Assembly (NCBI RefSeq): GCF_002086635.1
Contig: NZ_MVHD01000033.1
Span: 1-58,762, forward strand
DNA from: Mycobacterium alsense
Lineage (GTDB): Bacteria; Actinomycetota; Actinomycetes; Mycobacteriales; Mycobacteriaceae
Direction of reading: 5' to 3'
Length of the DNA: 58,762 nt
Shown here: positions 1-7,762 of the stretch, piece after piece
Layout: every line of letters starts with the position of its first letter
Numbering within the stretch: the first letter of the stretch is position 1
Notes under the pieces: generated by a model
The model's database searches: none
What the model saw: only the letters and a program-made list of their open reading frames with translations
What the model was told of the DNA's origin: nothing
Translations under genes and position numbers: made by a program

Positions 1-19
1 AGATGTGTATAAGGGGCGG
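1..19. other. Sequencing adapter (Nextera mosaic end) at contig start
   Basis: The first 13 bases, AGATGTGTATAAG, are identical to the start of the Illumina Nextera transposase mosaic end AGATGTGTATAAGAGACAG. The next six bases, GGGCGG, differ from AGACAG only by three A-to-G changes, as expected for dark-cycle G calls. The stretch is therefore library adapter and not genomic DNA. Genomic sequence probably begins near base 20. Confidence 0.85.
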
Positions 20-614
20 GTACACGGACAGCCCGGCCGCGGGAGGCAACGGCGGCACCGGCGGCACCGGCGGCGTCGGCAACGCGGGTGGCAGCGGCGG
101 CCACGGCGGCAACGGCGGCGCCGGCGGCGCCGGCGGCGGGAACGGCGGCAACGGCGGCGCCGGCGGCAACGGCGCGGCGGGGGGCAACGCCGGCGCCGGC
201 GCCGCGGGCGGCACCGGCGGGGCCGGCGGTGACGGTGGCGCGGCGAACGGCATCGGCGCCAATACCGGCTCCCTTGGTTTGCCGGGCGGACCTGCCGGCG
301 ACGGCGGCGACGGCGGCACCGGAGGCGCCGGCGGCGATGCGGGCACCGCCGGCGACGGCGGCAACGGCGGTGCCGGGGGGGCGGCGCCGGGCGGCACGCC
401 GGGCGCCGGCGGCACCGGCGCGGCCGGAGGGACGGGCGCTACGGGCGGTTCCGGCGGCGACGGCGGCGCCGGCGGCGCCGGCGGCACCGCCACCGGCTTC
501 GGGGGTGCCAACGGCGCCGACGGTTCCGACGGTGCCGAGGGCGCCTACGGCGCCAACAGCGCCCACGGCGCCCACGGCTCCGATGGCGTCGCGGGCGGCA
601 ACCCCCACCCGTGA
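3..614 (+). CDS. PE_PGRS family protein, C-terminal fragment
   Basis: This is the 3' end of a PE_PGRS gene, open at the contig start; the N-terminal PE domain lies outside the window. About 190 readable residues are almost wholly Gly-Gly-X triplets with Ala and Asn (GGNGGTGG-type), the hallmark of the PGRS domain of secreted or cell-surface mycobacterial proteins. Near the end the repeat decays into GADGSDGAEGAYGANS and finishes ...GGNPHP. The first five or six codons derive from adapter and should be ignored. The gene converges on the pknI-like gene, with a perfect 7-bp stem between the two stop codons. Function is unknown; PE_PGRS proteins are exported by ESX systems and vary between strains. 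Confidence 0.85.
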   Translation: MCIRGGYTDSPAAGGNGGTGGTGGVGNAGGSGGHGGNGGAGGAGGGNGGNGGAGGNGAAGGNAGAGAAGGTGGAGGDGGAANGIGANTGSLGLPGGPAGDGGDGGTGGAGGDAGTAGDGGNGGAGGAAPGGTPGAGGTGAAGGTGATGGSGGDGGAGGAGGTATGFGGANGADGSDGAEGAYGANSAHGAHGSDGVAGGNPHP

Positions 615-637
615 CCCGTCGTAGCGGGCGCGACGGG
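615..637. terminator. Hairpin between convergent PE_PGRS and pknI genes
   Basis: CCCGTCG (615-621) and CGACGGG (631-637) form a perfect 7-bp stem with a 9-nt loop. The hairpin fills the gap between the PE_PGRS stop (614) and the pknI stop (639). It has no T-run, so it would be a U-less, possibly bidirectional terminator. Confidence 0.45.
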
Positions 638-638
638 A

Positions 639-2195
639 TCAGCGCGGGAGCGGCACGGTCACGCCGGCCGGCACCTCACCCGTGCGGGCGGCCAGGACGG
701 GCGTCCGCAGCACGGCCCCGAGCTGCTGACACTCGTTGCTGTGCACGGTGACCGTGAGCTCGCCCAGCAACGCGCCGTCGTCCCGGAGCCGCAGCGACAG
801 CGCCTGCGTCGTGGCCTGCGTCGCCACGGCCCCGTCGGGCCCGACGCACGGGAACATCGTCGCCTCGGTCCGCGACACCCAGCGGCCGTCGCGATAGTCC
901 AGCACGATGGGCCCGCCGCCGGGCGACTTCGCGCGCGTGAGGTCGGCCTCGTCGAGCAGCGCCCCGACGGCCGTACACCGGCCGGGCGCACAGGACGAGC
1001 GGAAGGCCCACCACGTCATCGCGTCGGGACGTTGGGGGTGGGGCCTGTCGTTGAACGTCTGCTTGGTCCGCCGAACCTCGAGCCGATAGGTGCCGTCGAG
1101 CGGGGTCGGGGGCGCGAGCGCCGGGGTCGCGGGAGTGGCCCGGGGGCTCGCGGCCGGGCGGGCGGGCACGGCGCCGATGTCGGTGCCGGTTTCGGCGTAG
1201 CGCCCGACGACGAAGCCGACGGCGAGCAGCCCGGCGGCTAGGACCGTCGCGGCGGCGCCCACCACGACCCGGCGCGGCCGACGCCTCCCCGGCGTGACCA
1301 CGACCGGCGGCCGCGCGCCCATCGGGGGTGGCCGCGCGCCCATCGGGGGTGGCGCGGACACGCCGTGGCTTTCGGGCCACGCGTACGCCGGATAGTCCAC
1401 CACCGGGGCGGCTTGGGGACCGCGATCCGTGTTCACCGCGATGCCGGCCAGTTGGCTTGCCGCCTCGGCGAACTCGCGGCAGCTGCCGAACCGCTGCGCG
1501 GGGTCCTCGGCGAGCGCCCGGGAGAACACGCCGTCGAGGCGCGCGAGCTCCGGACGCCAGTCGCCGAGCCGGGCGCCGGGATCCGGCAGGGCCCCGCTCA
1601 GCAGGTAAAACGCGGTGGCGGCCAGCGCGTACTGGTCGGCCCGCCCGTCGATGGGGGCACCCGTCAGCTGTTCGGGCGCGGCGTAGCCGGCCGCGCCGGG
1701 TGGCCGGCCCGCGCCGAAGTCGGTCAGCAGGATGCGTTGTTCGCCTTCCCCCCGGCCCGTCACCAGGATGTTGGCCGGTTTGACGCCGCGATGCAGCAGT
1801 CCGTGGTCGTGCGCGTGGTCGAGGGCACCGGCGACGGCGGTCACCAGGTCCGCCACCTCGCCCACCGGTGCGACCGCCGGGAATCGGTCGGCCGCCAGGC
1901 GCGCGGCGTCACTGCCCTCGACGTACTCCGTCACGCTGTAGAGCCGGCTTTCGAACTCGCCGCGTTCGCGCACCCCGACGATGTTCGGGTGGTAGAGGCT
2001 GGTCGCGAACGGGGTCTCGGCCCGGAACCGCCGGCGGAATTCGCCGTCCTTCGACATCGCCGCCGAGAGCACCTTCAGCGCCTGCCACCGCGACGATCTG
2101 GGGTCCTGAACGAGGTAGACCACACCGGTCGGGCCGGTACCCAGCCTTCGCGCGACCACGTAGCCGGCGAAGGTCGCGCCGCTGACCAACGCCAT
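639..2195 (-). CDS. pknI: PknI-like membrane Ser/Thr protein kinase, catalytic Asp missing
   Basis: This 518-residue protein has an N-terminal Hanks-type kinase fold, a single membrane segment (about residues 309-331, after an Arg-rich stretch) and an extracytoplasmic C-terminal domain. Visible kinase motifs are the Gly loop GTGPTG (19-24), Lys41 in ALKVL and DFG at 159-161. The catalytic-loop HRD reads HRG (135-137) followed by VKPAN, so the general base Asp is Gly. The family may phosphorylate poorly, and this copy is probably a pseudokinase. The juxtamembrane linker holds a tandem PPMGAR repeat coded by a 21-bp duplication (about 1309-1350). Position next to ffh and the amidohydrolase matches M. 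tuberculosis pknI (Rv2914c), which I recall as somewhat longer. It ends the minus-strand ffh-amidohydrolase-pknI run, 34 bp after the amidohydrolase. Confidence 0.85.
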   Translation of the reverse strand: MALVSGATFAGYVVARRLGTGPTGVVYLVQDPRSSRWQALKVLSAAMSKDGEFRRRFRAETPFATSLYHPNIVGVRERGEFESRLYSVTEYVEGSDAARLAADRFPAVAPVGEVADLVTAVAGALDHAHDHGLLHRGVKPANILVTGRGEGEQRILLTDFGAGRPPGAAGYAAPEQLTGAPIDGRADQYALAATAFYLLSGALPDPGARLGDWRPELARLDGVFSRALAEDPAQRFGSCREFAEAASQLAGIAVNTDRGPQAAPVVDYPAYAWPESHGVSAPPPMGARPPPMGARPPVVVTPGRRRPRRVVVGAAATVLAAGLLAVGFVVGRYAETGTDIGAVPARPAASPRATPATPALAPPTPLDGTYRLEVRRTKQTFNDRPHPQRPDAMTWWAFRSSCAPGRCTAVGALLDEADLTRAKSPGGGPIVLDYRDGRWVSRTEATMFPCVGPDGAVATQATTQALSLRLRDDGALLGELTVTVHSNECQQLGAVLRTPVLAARTGEVPAGVTVPLPR

Positions 2196-2229
2196 TCCGC
2201 GATCCTATCCGCCCGGCGCGCGCACGGCC

Positions 2230-3312
2230 CTAGGGCCGAAAGGCCTTGCCTCGCAATATCACCAGGTCGGGACGGCGCAGCACGTCCGGACCCGACCGCG
2301 GGTCCTCGGCGTAGCAGAGCAGGTCGGCCGAGGCGCCGTGCTCGAGACCGGGCCGGCCCAGCCAGCGCCGGGCATCCCAGCACGCCGCGCCGAGCGCCTC
2401 GGTGGGGCTCATCCCGATGCCCTTGAGCGCCTCCACCTCGTCGGCGATGCGTCCGGGCGCGACCATGGTGCCGGCGTCGCTGCCGGCGTAGATCGGCACG
2501 CCGGCCTCGCGGGCCGCGGCGATCCGCGGCAGGGCGCGGGCGTGCAGGTCGCGCATGTGCGCGGCGTAGGCGGGGTACTTCGACGCCGCCTCGGCGATGC
2601 CGAGGAAGTTCTCGACGATGTTGACCAGCGTGGGGACCAAGACGGTTCCCCGCTCGACCATCAGCTCGATGGTGTCGTCGGTGAGACCGCTGCCGTGCTC
2701 GATGCAGTCGATGCCGGCGTTGATCAGCCCGGGCAGCGCGTCCTCGCTGAAGACGTGGGCGGTGACGCGTGCGCCGTGGGCGTGCGCGGTCTCGATCGCG
2801 GCCTTGAGCACGTCGTCGGACCACAGCGGGGCCAGGTCACCGGCACCGCGGTCGATCCAGTCGCCGACCAGCTTGATCCAGCCGTCGCCGCGGCGCGCCT
2901 CCTCGGCCACCGCCGCGGGAAGTTGCCACTCGTCTTCCAGCTCGCGCGAGAAGCCCGCCGCGTAACGCCTGGGCCGGGCCAGGTGCTTTCCGGCCCGGAT
3001 GATGCGGGGCAGGTCGTCGCGGTCGTCGAGGCTGCGGGTGTCGGTGGGTGAGCCGCAGTCCCGCAACAACAGCGCGCCGACGTCGCGTTCGATCTCGGCC
3101 TGGCCGATCGCCTCCTCGATGGGGATCTCGCCGTGGTCGCCCAGCCCGACGTGGCAGTGGGCGTCGACCAGCCCGGGCAGGATCCAGCCGCCGCCTCCAG
3201 CAGCCCCGAAGACGGTGTCGGCGCCGGCGACGGGTTCCGTGCTGATGCGCCCGTCGGCGATCCACAGCCGGATCTCGGCCTCGTCGGGCAGCCCCACACC
3301 CCGCACGTGCAT
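2230..3312 (-). CDS. Amidohydrolase family protein (Rv2915c-like)
   Basis: This is a metal-dependent hydrolase of the amidohydrolase superfamily (TIM barrel with metal site), substrate unknown. Visible ligand motifs in order are DAHCHVG (HxH), GWIKLVGD (possible carbamylated or bridging Lys), TAHVF, CIEHGSG and the late Asp in YAGSDAGT. It resembles the imidazolonepropionase/prolidase-like branch. The start is uncertain. I chose ATG at 3312 (MHVRGVG) because the first beta-strand begins there. A GTG at 3387 would add 25 residues, but those cover a hairpin-containing stretch that looks intergenic. It lies between ffh and pknI on the same strand, as in M. tuberculosis. Confidence 0.8.
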   Translation of the reverse strand: MHVRGVGLPDEAEIRLWIADGRISTEPVAGADTVFGAAGGGGWILPGLVDAHCHVGLGDHGEIPIEEAIGQAEIERDVGALLLRDCGSPTDTRSLDDRDDLPRIIRAGKHLARPRRYAAGFSRELEDEWQLPAAVAEEARRGDGWIKLVGDWIDRGAGDLAPLWSDDVLKAAIETAHAHGARVTAHVFSEDALPGLINAGIDCIEHGSGLTDDTIELMVERGTVLVPTLVNIVENFLGIAEAASKYPAYAAHMRDLHARALPRIAAAREAGVPIYAGSDAGTMVAPGRIADEVEALKGIGMSPTEALGAACWDARRWLGRPGLEHGASADLLCYAEDPRSGPDVLRRPDLVILRGKAFRP

Positions 3313-3359
3313 GCGCACGGCGCGGCTATTTCCGTCCGGTCCAAGCGTGACGACCTGGG

Positions 3360-3386
3360 GGCACCTCCCGCTTGCGGGGGACTTCA
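3360..3386. repeat. Small GC-rich hairpin between ffh and the amidohydrolase
   Basis: CCCGC-TT-GCGGG forms a perfect short stem flanked by G/C runs, in the 99-bp gap between ffh and the preferred amidohydrolase start. Similar GC-rich palindromes recur in mycobacterial intergenic DNA as far as I recall. It argues against the upstream GTG start. Confidence 0.3.
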
Positions 3387-3411
3387 CCCGGCTCCGCCGC
3401 GCTCGCGATCG

Positions 3412-4986
3412 TCACGACTTGCCCGGGAACTTGAGCTTGGACAGGTCGAAGTCGGCCAGCCCCGGCGGCAGCTCGTTGAGGCCCTCGGGCAGCTGCGACA
3501 GGTCGGGGAATCCCGCCGGCATGCCCGGCATTCCCGCCCCGAGCGGGTTTTTGGCCTTGGGCGGTGTGGGGCCCCGGCCCCCCTTCTTGCCTTTCTTTCC
3601 GCCCTTGCCCTTGGCCCCCTTGGCCTTTCGCGTCGCCGACTTGCGGCCCATCCCCGGGATGCCCATGCCGCCGAGCATCGACGACATCATCTTGCGGGCC
3701 TCGAAGAAGCGGTCGACGAGCTGGTTGACCTCCGACACCGTCACCCCCGAGCCGTTGGCGATGCGGAGCCGCCGCGAGGCGTTGATGATCTTGGGGTCGG
3801 CGCGTTCCTGCGGCGTCATGCCGCGGATGATGGCCTGCAGCCGGTCGAGTTGGCTGTCGTCGACCTGCGCGAGCGCGTCCTTCATCTGGCCGGCGCCGGG
3901 CAGCATGCCCAGCAGGTTGCCGATCGGGCCCATCTTGCGGATGGCCAGCATCTGTTCGAGGAAGTCCTCGAGCGTCAGCTCGCCGGTGCCGATCTTGGCC
4001 GCGGCCTCCTCGGCGCGCTGGGCGTCGAAGACCTGCTCGGCCTGTTCGATCAGGGTCAGCACGTCGCCCATGCCCAGGATGCGGCTCGCCATCCGGTCGG
4101 GGTGGAAGACGTCGAAGTCCTCCAGCTTCTCGCCGCTGGAGGCGAAAAGGATTGGCACACCGGTGACCTCGCGCACCGACAGCGCCGCGCCGCCGCGGGC
4201 GTCGCCGTCGAGCTTGGTCAGCACCACGCCGGTGAAGCCGACGCCCTCGCCGAACGCCTGGGCGGTGGTGACCGCGTCCTGGCCGATCATGGCGTCCAGG
4301 ACGAACAGGACCTCGTCGGGATCGACGGCCGCGCGGATGGCCGCGGCTTGGGCCATCAGCTCGTCGTCGATGCCCAGGCGCCCGGCGGTGTCGACGATGA
4401 CGACGTCGAAGTGCTTGGCGCGGGCCTCGGCGAGCCCCGCCGACGCGACGGCGACGGGGTCGGGGGGCCCGACGTCGGGCCCGGGCGCCCCGGCCCCCGG
4501 GTGCGGGGCGAACACCGGGATCCCGGCGCGCTCGCCGACGACCTGCAGCTGGTTCACCGCGGCCGGCCGCTGCAGGTCGCAGGCCACCAGCAGCGGCGTG
4601 TGCCCCTGGCCGCGAAGCCAGGCGGCCAGCTTGCCGGCCAGCGTGGTCTTACCGGAACCCTGCAGACCGGCCAGCATGATCACCGTCGGCGGGGTCTTCG
4701 CGAACGCCAGCTGGCGGGTCTCGCCGCCCAGGATGCCGATCAGTTCCTCGTTGACGATCTTGACGACCTGTTGGGCCGGGTTGAGCGCGCCTGAGACCTC
4801 GGCGCCGCGGGCTCGGTCTTTGATGCGGCCCACGAACGCGCGGACCACGGGCAGCGAGACGTCGGCCTCCAGCAGCGCCAGCCGGATCTCGCGGGTGGTG
4901 GCGTCGATGTCGGCGTCGGTGAGTCGCCCCTTGCCCCGCAGCCCCTGCAGGGCACCGGTCAATCGGTCGGACAGCGATTCGAACAC
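3412..4986 (-). CDS. ffh: Signal recognition particle protein Ffh
   Basis: Ffh is the GTPase and signal-sequence-binding subunit of the bacterial SRP. It acts in the cytoplasm with 4.5S RNA and docks on FtsY, which is also in this window (12152-13417). The 524-residue protein has the N domain (FESLSDRLTGAL...), a G domain with P-loop GLQGSGKTTLAGKLA, DTAGR and TKLDGDARGG, and a Met-rich M domain with the IRKMGPIGNLLGMLPG finger. It ends in a Lys/Gly-rich then Pro/Met-rich tail. I chose GTG at 4986 because it gives the family length; an in-frame ATG at 5010 would add eight residues. Longer upstream extension has no family support. Confidence 0.95.
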   Translation of the reverse strand: MFESLSDRLTGALQGLRGKGRLTDADIDATTREIRLALLEADVSLPVVRAFVGRIKDRARGAEVSGALNPAQQVVKIVNEELIGILGGETRQLAFAKTPPTVIMLAGLQGSGKTTLAGKLAAWLRGQGHTPLLVACDLQRPAAVNQLQVVGERAGIPVFAPHPGAGAPGPDVGPPDPVAVASAGLAEARAKHFDVVIVDTAGRLGIDDELMAQAAAIRAAVDPDEVLFVLDAMIGQDAVTTAQAFGEGVGFTGVVLTKLDGDARGGAALSVREVTGVPILFASSGEKLEDFDVFHPDRMASRILGMGDVLTLIEQAEQVFDAQRAEEAAAKIGTGELTLEDFLEQMLAIRKMGPIGNLLGMLPGAGQMKDALAQVDDSQLDRLQAIIRGMTPQERADPKIINASRRLRIANGSGVTVSEVNQLVDRFFEARKMMSSMLGGMGIPGMGRKSATRKAKGAKGKGGKKGKKGGRGPTPPKAKNPLGAGMPGMPAGFPDLSQLPEGLNELPPGLADFDLSKLKFPGKS

Positions 4987-5153
4987 GCCCGCCAGCCTAG
5001 TGGTGCTCATCAGACCCGCGCTGCGCGCCGCCGCCCCCGCGACACATAACCGCGCGCAAACACGCCGGATCGCGTCGCCGTGGCATATGTTTCGGCGAGG
5101 GAGACAACGCGAGGCCGGGCGACGGCGAAGGGTGAACTGCAAAGGAGCAGTCC

Positions 5154-5945
5154 ATGCTCGAGGTGATCGACAAAGGTTCCTGCGGCGCGGCGCATCCGGT
5201 GCCGCTGCTTTTCGTTCACGGCGGCTGGCATGCCGCGTGGTGCTGGGAGCACTTCCTGGACTTCTTCGCCGACGCCGGCTACCGCGCGGTGGCGATCAGC
5301 CTGCGCGGGCACGGCGGCAGCCCCGTGGCCGTACCCCTGCAGAAGGTGTCCGTCGCCGACTACATCGACGACGTCCGCTCGGTGGCCGACGACCTGGGCG
5401 GCGCGCCGGTGCTGATCGGCCATTCGCTGGGCGGCTACGTGATCCAGCGCTACCTCGAGGACCGAGCCGCCCCGGCCGCGGTGCTGGTGGGCTCCCTGCC
5501 GCCGCAGGGCGTGCTCCCGGCGGCGCTGCGGGTCTGGCGCCGCCGCCCGTGGATGACCGTGCACTCGTTCAACGACCCCACGCTGGTCAAGTTCCTGCGC
5601 ACCCGGGCGCTGGCCCGCGGATACCTGTTCTGCGCCGACACGCCCGAGTCCATCGTCGAGTCCTGCTATCAACGCGTCGGGCCCGAGAGCATCCGCGCGG
5701 CGATGACCGATCCGATGTTCCGCCGGGTCGACACCAGGCGGGTGAGCACCCCCATCCTGGTCCTCGGCGCCGTGCACGACGGCTTCGTCAGCGTGCGCTC
5801 GGTGCGCGCCACGGCGCGCGCCTACCGGACGGAGCCGGAGTTCTTCGACATGGGCCACAACATGATGCTCGAACCGGGCTGGGCCGAGGTGGCCAAACGG
5901 ATCGACGCGTGGCTTGACAGCCGCGATCTGGCCAGCGCCGGCTAA
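5154..5945 (+). CDS. Alpha/beta hydrolase
   Basis: This is a 263-residue alpha/beta-hydrolase-fold enzyme without a signal peptide, substrate unknown. The oxyanion-hole HGG (VHGGWHAAW), nucleophile elbow GHSLGG, likely acid Asp in GAVHDGF and catalytic His in DMGHNMM are visible, so an intact Ser-Asp-His triad is expected. The ATG is preceded by AAAGGAG at good spacing. It is divergent from ffh and 110 bp upstream of the helicase gene. I do not recall a hydrolase at this place in M. tuberculosis, where Rv2917 follows Rv2916c directly. Esterase, lactonase or haloalkane dehalogenase-like relatives are possible. Confidence 0.85.
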   Translation: MLEVIDKGSCGAAHPVPLLFVHGGWHAAWCWEHFLDFFADAGYRAVAISLRGHGGSPVAVPLQKVSVADYIDDVRSVADDLGGAPVLIGHSLGGYVIQRYLEDRAAPAAVLVGSLPPQGVLPAALRVWRRRPWMTVHSFNDPTLVKFLRTRALARGYLFCADTPESIVESCYQRVGPESIRAAMTDPMFRRVDTRRVSTPILVLGAVHDGFVSVRSVRATARAYRTEPEFFDMGHNMMLEPGWAEVAKRIDAWLDSRDLASAG

Positions 5946-6055
5946 CCGGACTCGGGTCGCTGCCGCGCCGAAAAGCGTTGGCATGCTACATTTCACAGCC
6001 GTCACCAAAGCGAGCCGGCCGCGTCGACGACGCAACTTCGGGGGGAGCTGTTTCG

Positions 6056-7762
6056 ATGCAACCGGCCAGCGACACCGGCTTGCCGCTGCGCGGCTGGCAG
6101 CGCCGCGCGCTGGTGCGCTACCTCTCCGCGCGGCCGCGTGATTTCCTGGCCGTGGCCACCCCCGGCTCGGGGAAGACCACGTTCGCGCTGCGGGTCGCGG
6201 CCGAGTTGCTCGGCCAGCGCGCCGTCGAGCAGGTCACCGTCGTCGTGCCCACCGAGCACCTCAAGGTGCAGTGGGCGCTGGCCGCGCAGCGGCACGGCAT
6301 CGCCCTGGACCCGAGGTTTTCCAACACCGGCGCGCGGACCTCGCCGGAGTATCACGGCGTGATGGTGACCTACGCGCAGGTCGCCGCGCGCCCGACGCTG
6401 CACCGGGTGCGCACCGAGCAGCGCACGACCCTGGTCGTCTTCGACGAGATCCATCACGGCGGCGACGCCAAGACCTGGGGCGAGGCCATCCGCGAGGCCT
6501 TCGGCGACGCGACCCGCCGACTCGCCTTGACGGGCACGCCGTTTCGCAGCGACGACAGCCCCATCCCCTTCGTCACCTACGAGCCCGGCGCCGACGGGGT
6601 GCTGCGGTCGCGGGCCGACCACGTCTACGGCTACGCCGAGGCCCTGGCCGACGGGGTGGTGCGGCCGGTGGTGTTCCTCGCCTACTCGGGGCAGGCGCGC
6701 TGGCGCGACAGCGCCGGCGAGGAGCACGCCGCGCGGCTGGGCGAGCCGTTGACCGCCGAGCAGACGGCACGGGCGTGGCGCACCGCGCTGGACCCCGCCG
6801 GCGAATGGATGCCCGCGGTGATCGCGGCCGCCGACGAGCGGCTCCGCCAGAAGCGTGCGCACGTGCCCGACGCCGGCGGCATGATCATCGCCTCCGACCG
6901 CACCGCGGCCCGCGCGTACGCCGCCCTGCTGACCAAGCTGACGTCGGAGGCGCCGACGGTCGTGCTGTCCGACGACCCGGGATCGTCGGCGCGCATCACC
7001 GAGTTCGCCGGGGGCACCGGCCGGTGGCTGGTCGCGGTGCGCATGGTGTCCGAGGGCGTCGACGTGCCCCGCCTGTCGGTCGGGATCTACGCCACCAGCG
7101 CCTCGACGCCGCTGTTCTTCGCGCAGGCCATCGGCCGGTTCGTGCGCTCGCGCCGGCCCGGGGAAACCGCGAGCATCTTCGTGCCGTCGGTGCCCAGCCT
7201 GCTGCAGCTGGCCAGCGAGCTGGAGGCCCAGCGCGACCACGTGCTCGGCCGGCCCCACCGCGACACCGGCGATCCGCTCGACGCCGGCCCCGCCACCCGG
7301 ACGCGCACCGAAAAGACCGAAGCCGACCAGGGTTTCACGTCGCTGGGCGCCGACGCCGAGCTGGACCAGGTCATCTTCGACGGGTCCTCGTTCGGCACCG
7401 CCGCCCCGGCCGGCAGCGACGAGGAGGCCGACTACCTCGGCATCCCCGGGCTGCTCGACGCCGAGCAGATGCGCGCCCTGCTGCACCGGCGTCAGGACGA
7501 GCAGCTGGCCAAGCGCGCGGCTTCGGGATCGGGGGGGACGCCCGCGCCGCCGGTTTCGCTGCACGGTCAACTGCGCGAGCTGCGCCGCGAGCTCAACACC
7601 CTGGTCTCGGCCACCCACCACCGCACCGGAAAGCCGCACGGCTGGATCCACAGCGAACTGCGCCGCCGCTGCGGGGGGCCGCCGATCGCCGCGGCCACGC
7701 GCGAGCAGATCCAGGCCCGCATCGAAGCCCTGCGGCAGCTGAACTCCGAGCGCTCGAGCTAG
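6056..7762 (+). CDS. DEAD/DEAH-box SF2 helicase (Rv2917-like)
   Basis: This 568-residue superfamily 2 ATPase is related to the UvrB/restriction-type helicase fold. Motifs seen are Q-like RGWQRRAL, Walker A TPGSGKTTFAL, motif II VVFDEIHHGG, motif III LTGTPFRSDD and motif VI QAIGRFVRSRRPGE. The C-terminal region holds charged and coiled stretches. The ATG at 6056 has GGGGGAG about nine bases upstream; an ATG 26 codons earlier lacks a good site. It likely remodels nucleic acid in repair, but the role is not established. Its stop overlaps the glnD stop on the other strand in the shared palindrome CTAG. Confidence 0.85.
   Translation: MQPASDTGLPLRGWQRRALVRYLSARPRDFLAVATPGSGKTTFALRVAAELLGQRAVEQVTVVVPTEHLKVQWALAAQRHGIALDPRFSNTGARTSPEYHGVMVTYAQVAARPTLHRVRTEQRTTLVVFDEIHHGGDAKTWGEAIREAFGDATRRLALTGTPFRSDDSPIPFVTYEPGADGVLRSRADHVYGYAEALADGVVRPVVFLAYSGQARWRDSAGEEHAARLGEPLTAEQTARAWRTALDPAGEWMPAVIAAADERLRQKRAHVPDAGGMIIASDRTAARAYAALLTKLTSEAPTVVLSDDPGSSARITEFAGGTGRWLVAVRMVSEGVDVPRLSVGIYATSASTPLFFAQAIGRFVRSRRPGETASIFVPSVPSLLQLASELEAQRDHVLGRPHRDTGDPLDAGPATRTRTEKTEADQGFTSLGADAELDQVIFDGSSFGTAAPAGSDEEADYLGIPGLLDAEQMRALLHRRQDEQLAKRAASGSGGTPAPPVSLHGQLRELRRELNTLVSATHHRTGKPHGWIHSELRRRCGGPPIAAATREQIQARIEALRQLNSERSS

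Noticed and set aside
3313..3387. GTG start adding 25 residues to the amidohydrolase
   Set aside because: The segment contains a GC-rich hairpin and does not resemble an amidohydrolase N-terminus; kept only as an alternative.
5010..5142. Extended Ffh start upstream
   Set aside because: The upstream codons are Arg/Cys-rich with no family match; the known N-domain begins at the GTG at 4986.
2999..5917. 972-codon plus-strand open frame over ffh and the hydrolase gene
   Set aside because: It is antisense to ffh and out of frame with the hydrolase; composition is Ser/Arg/Pro-rich and there is no ribosome site.
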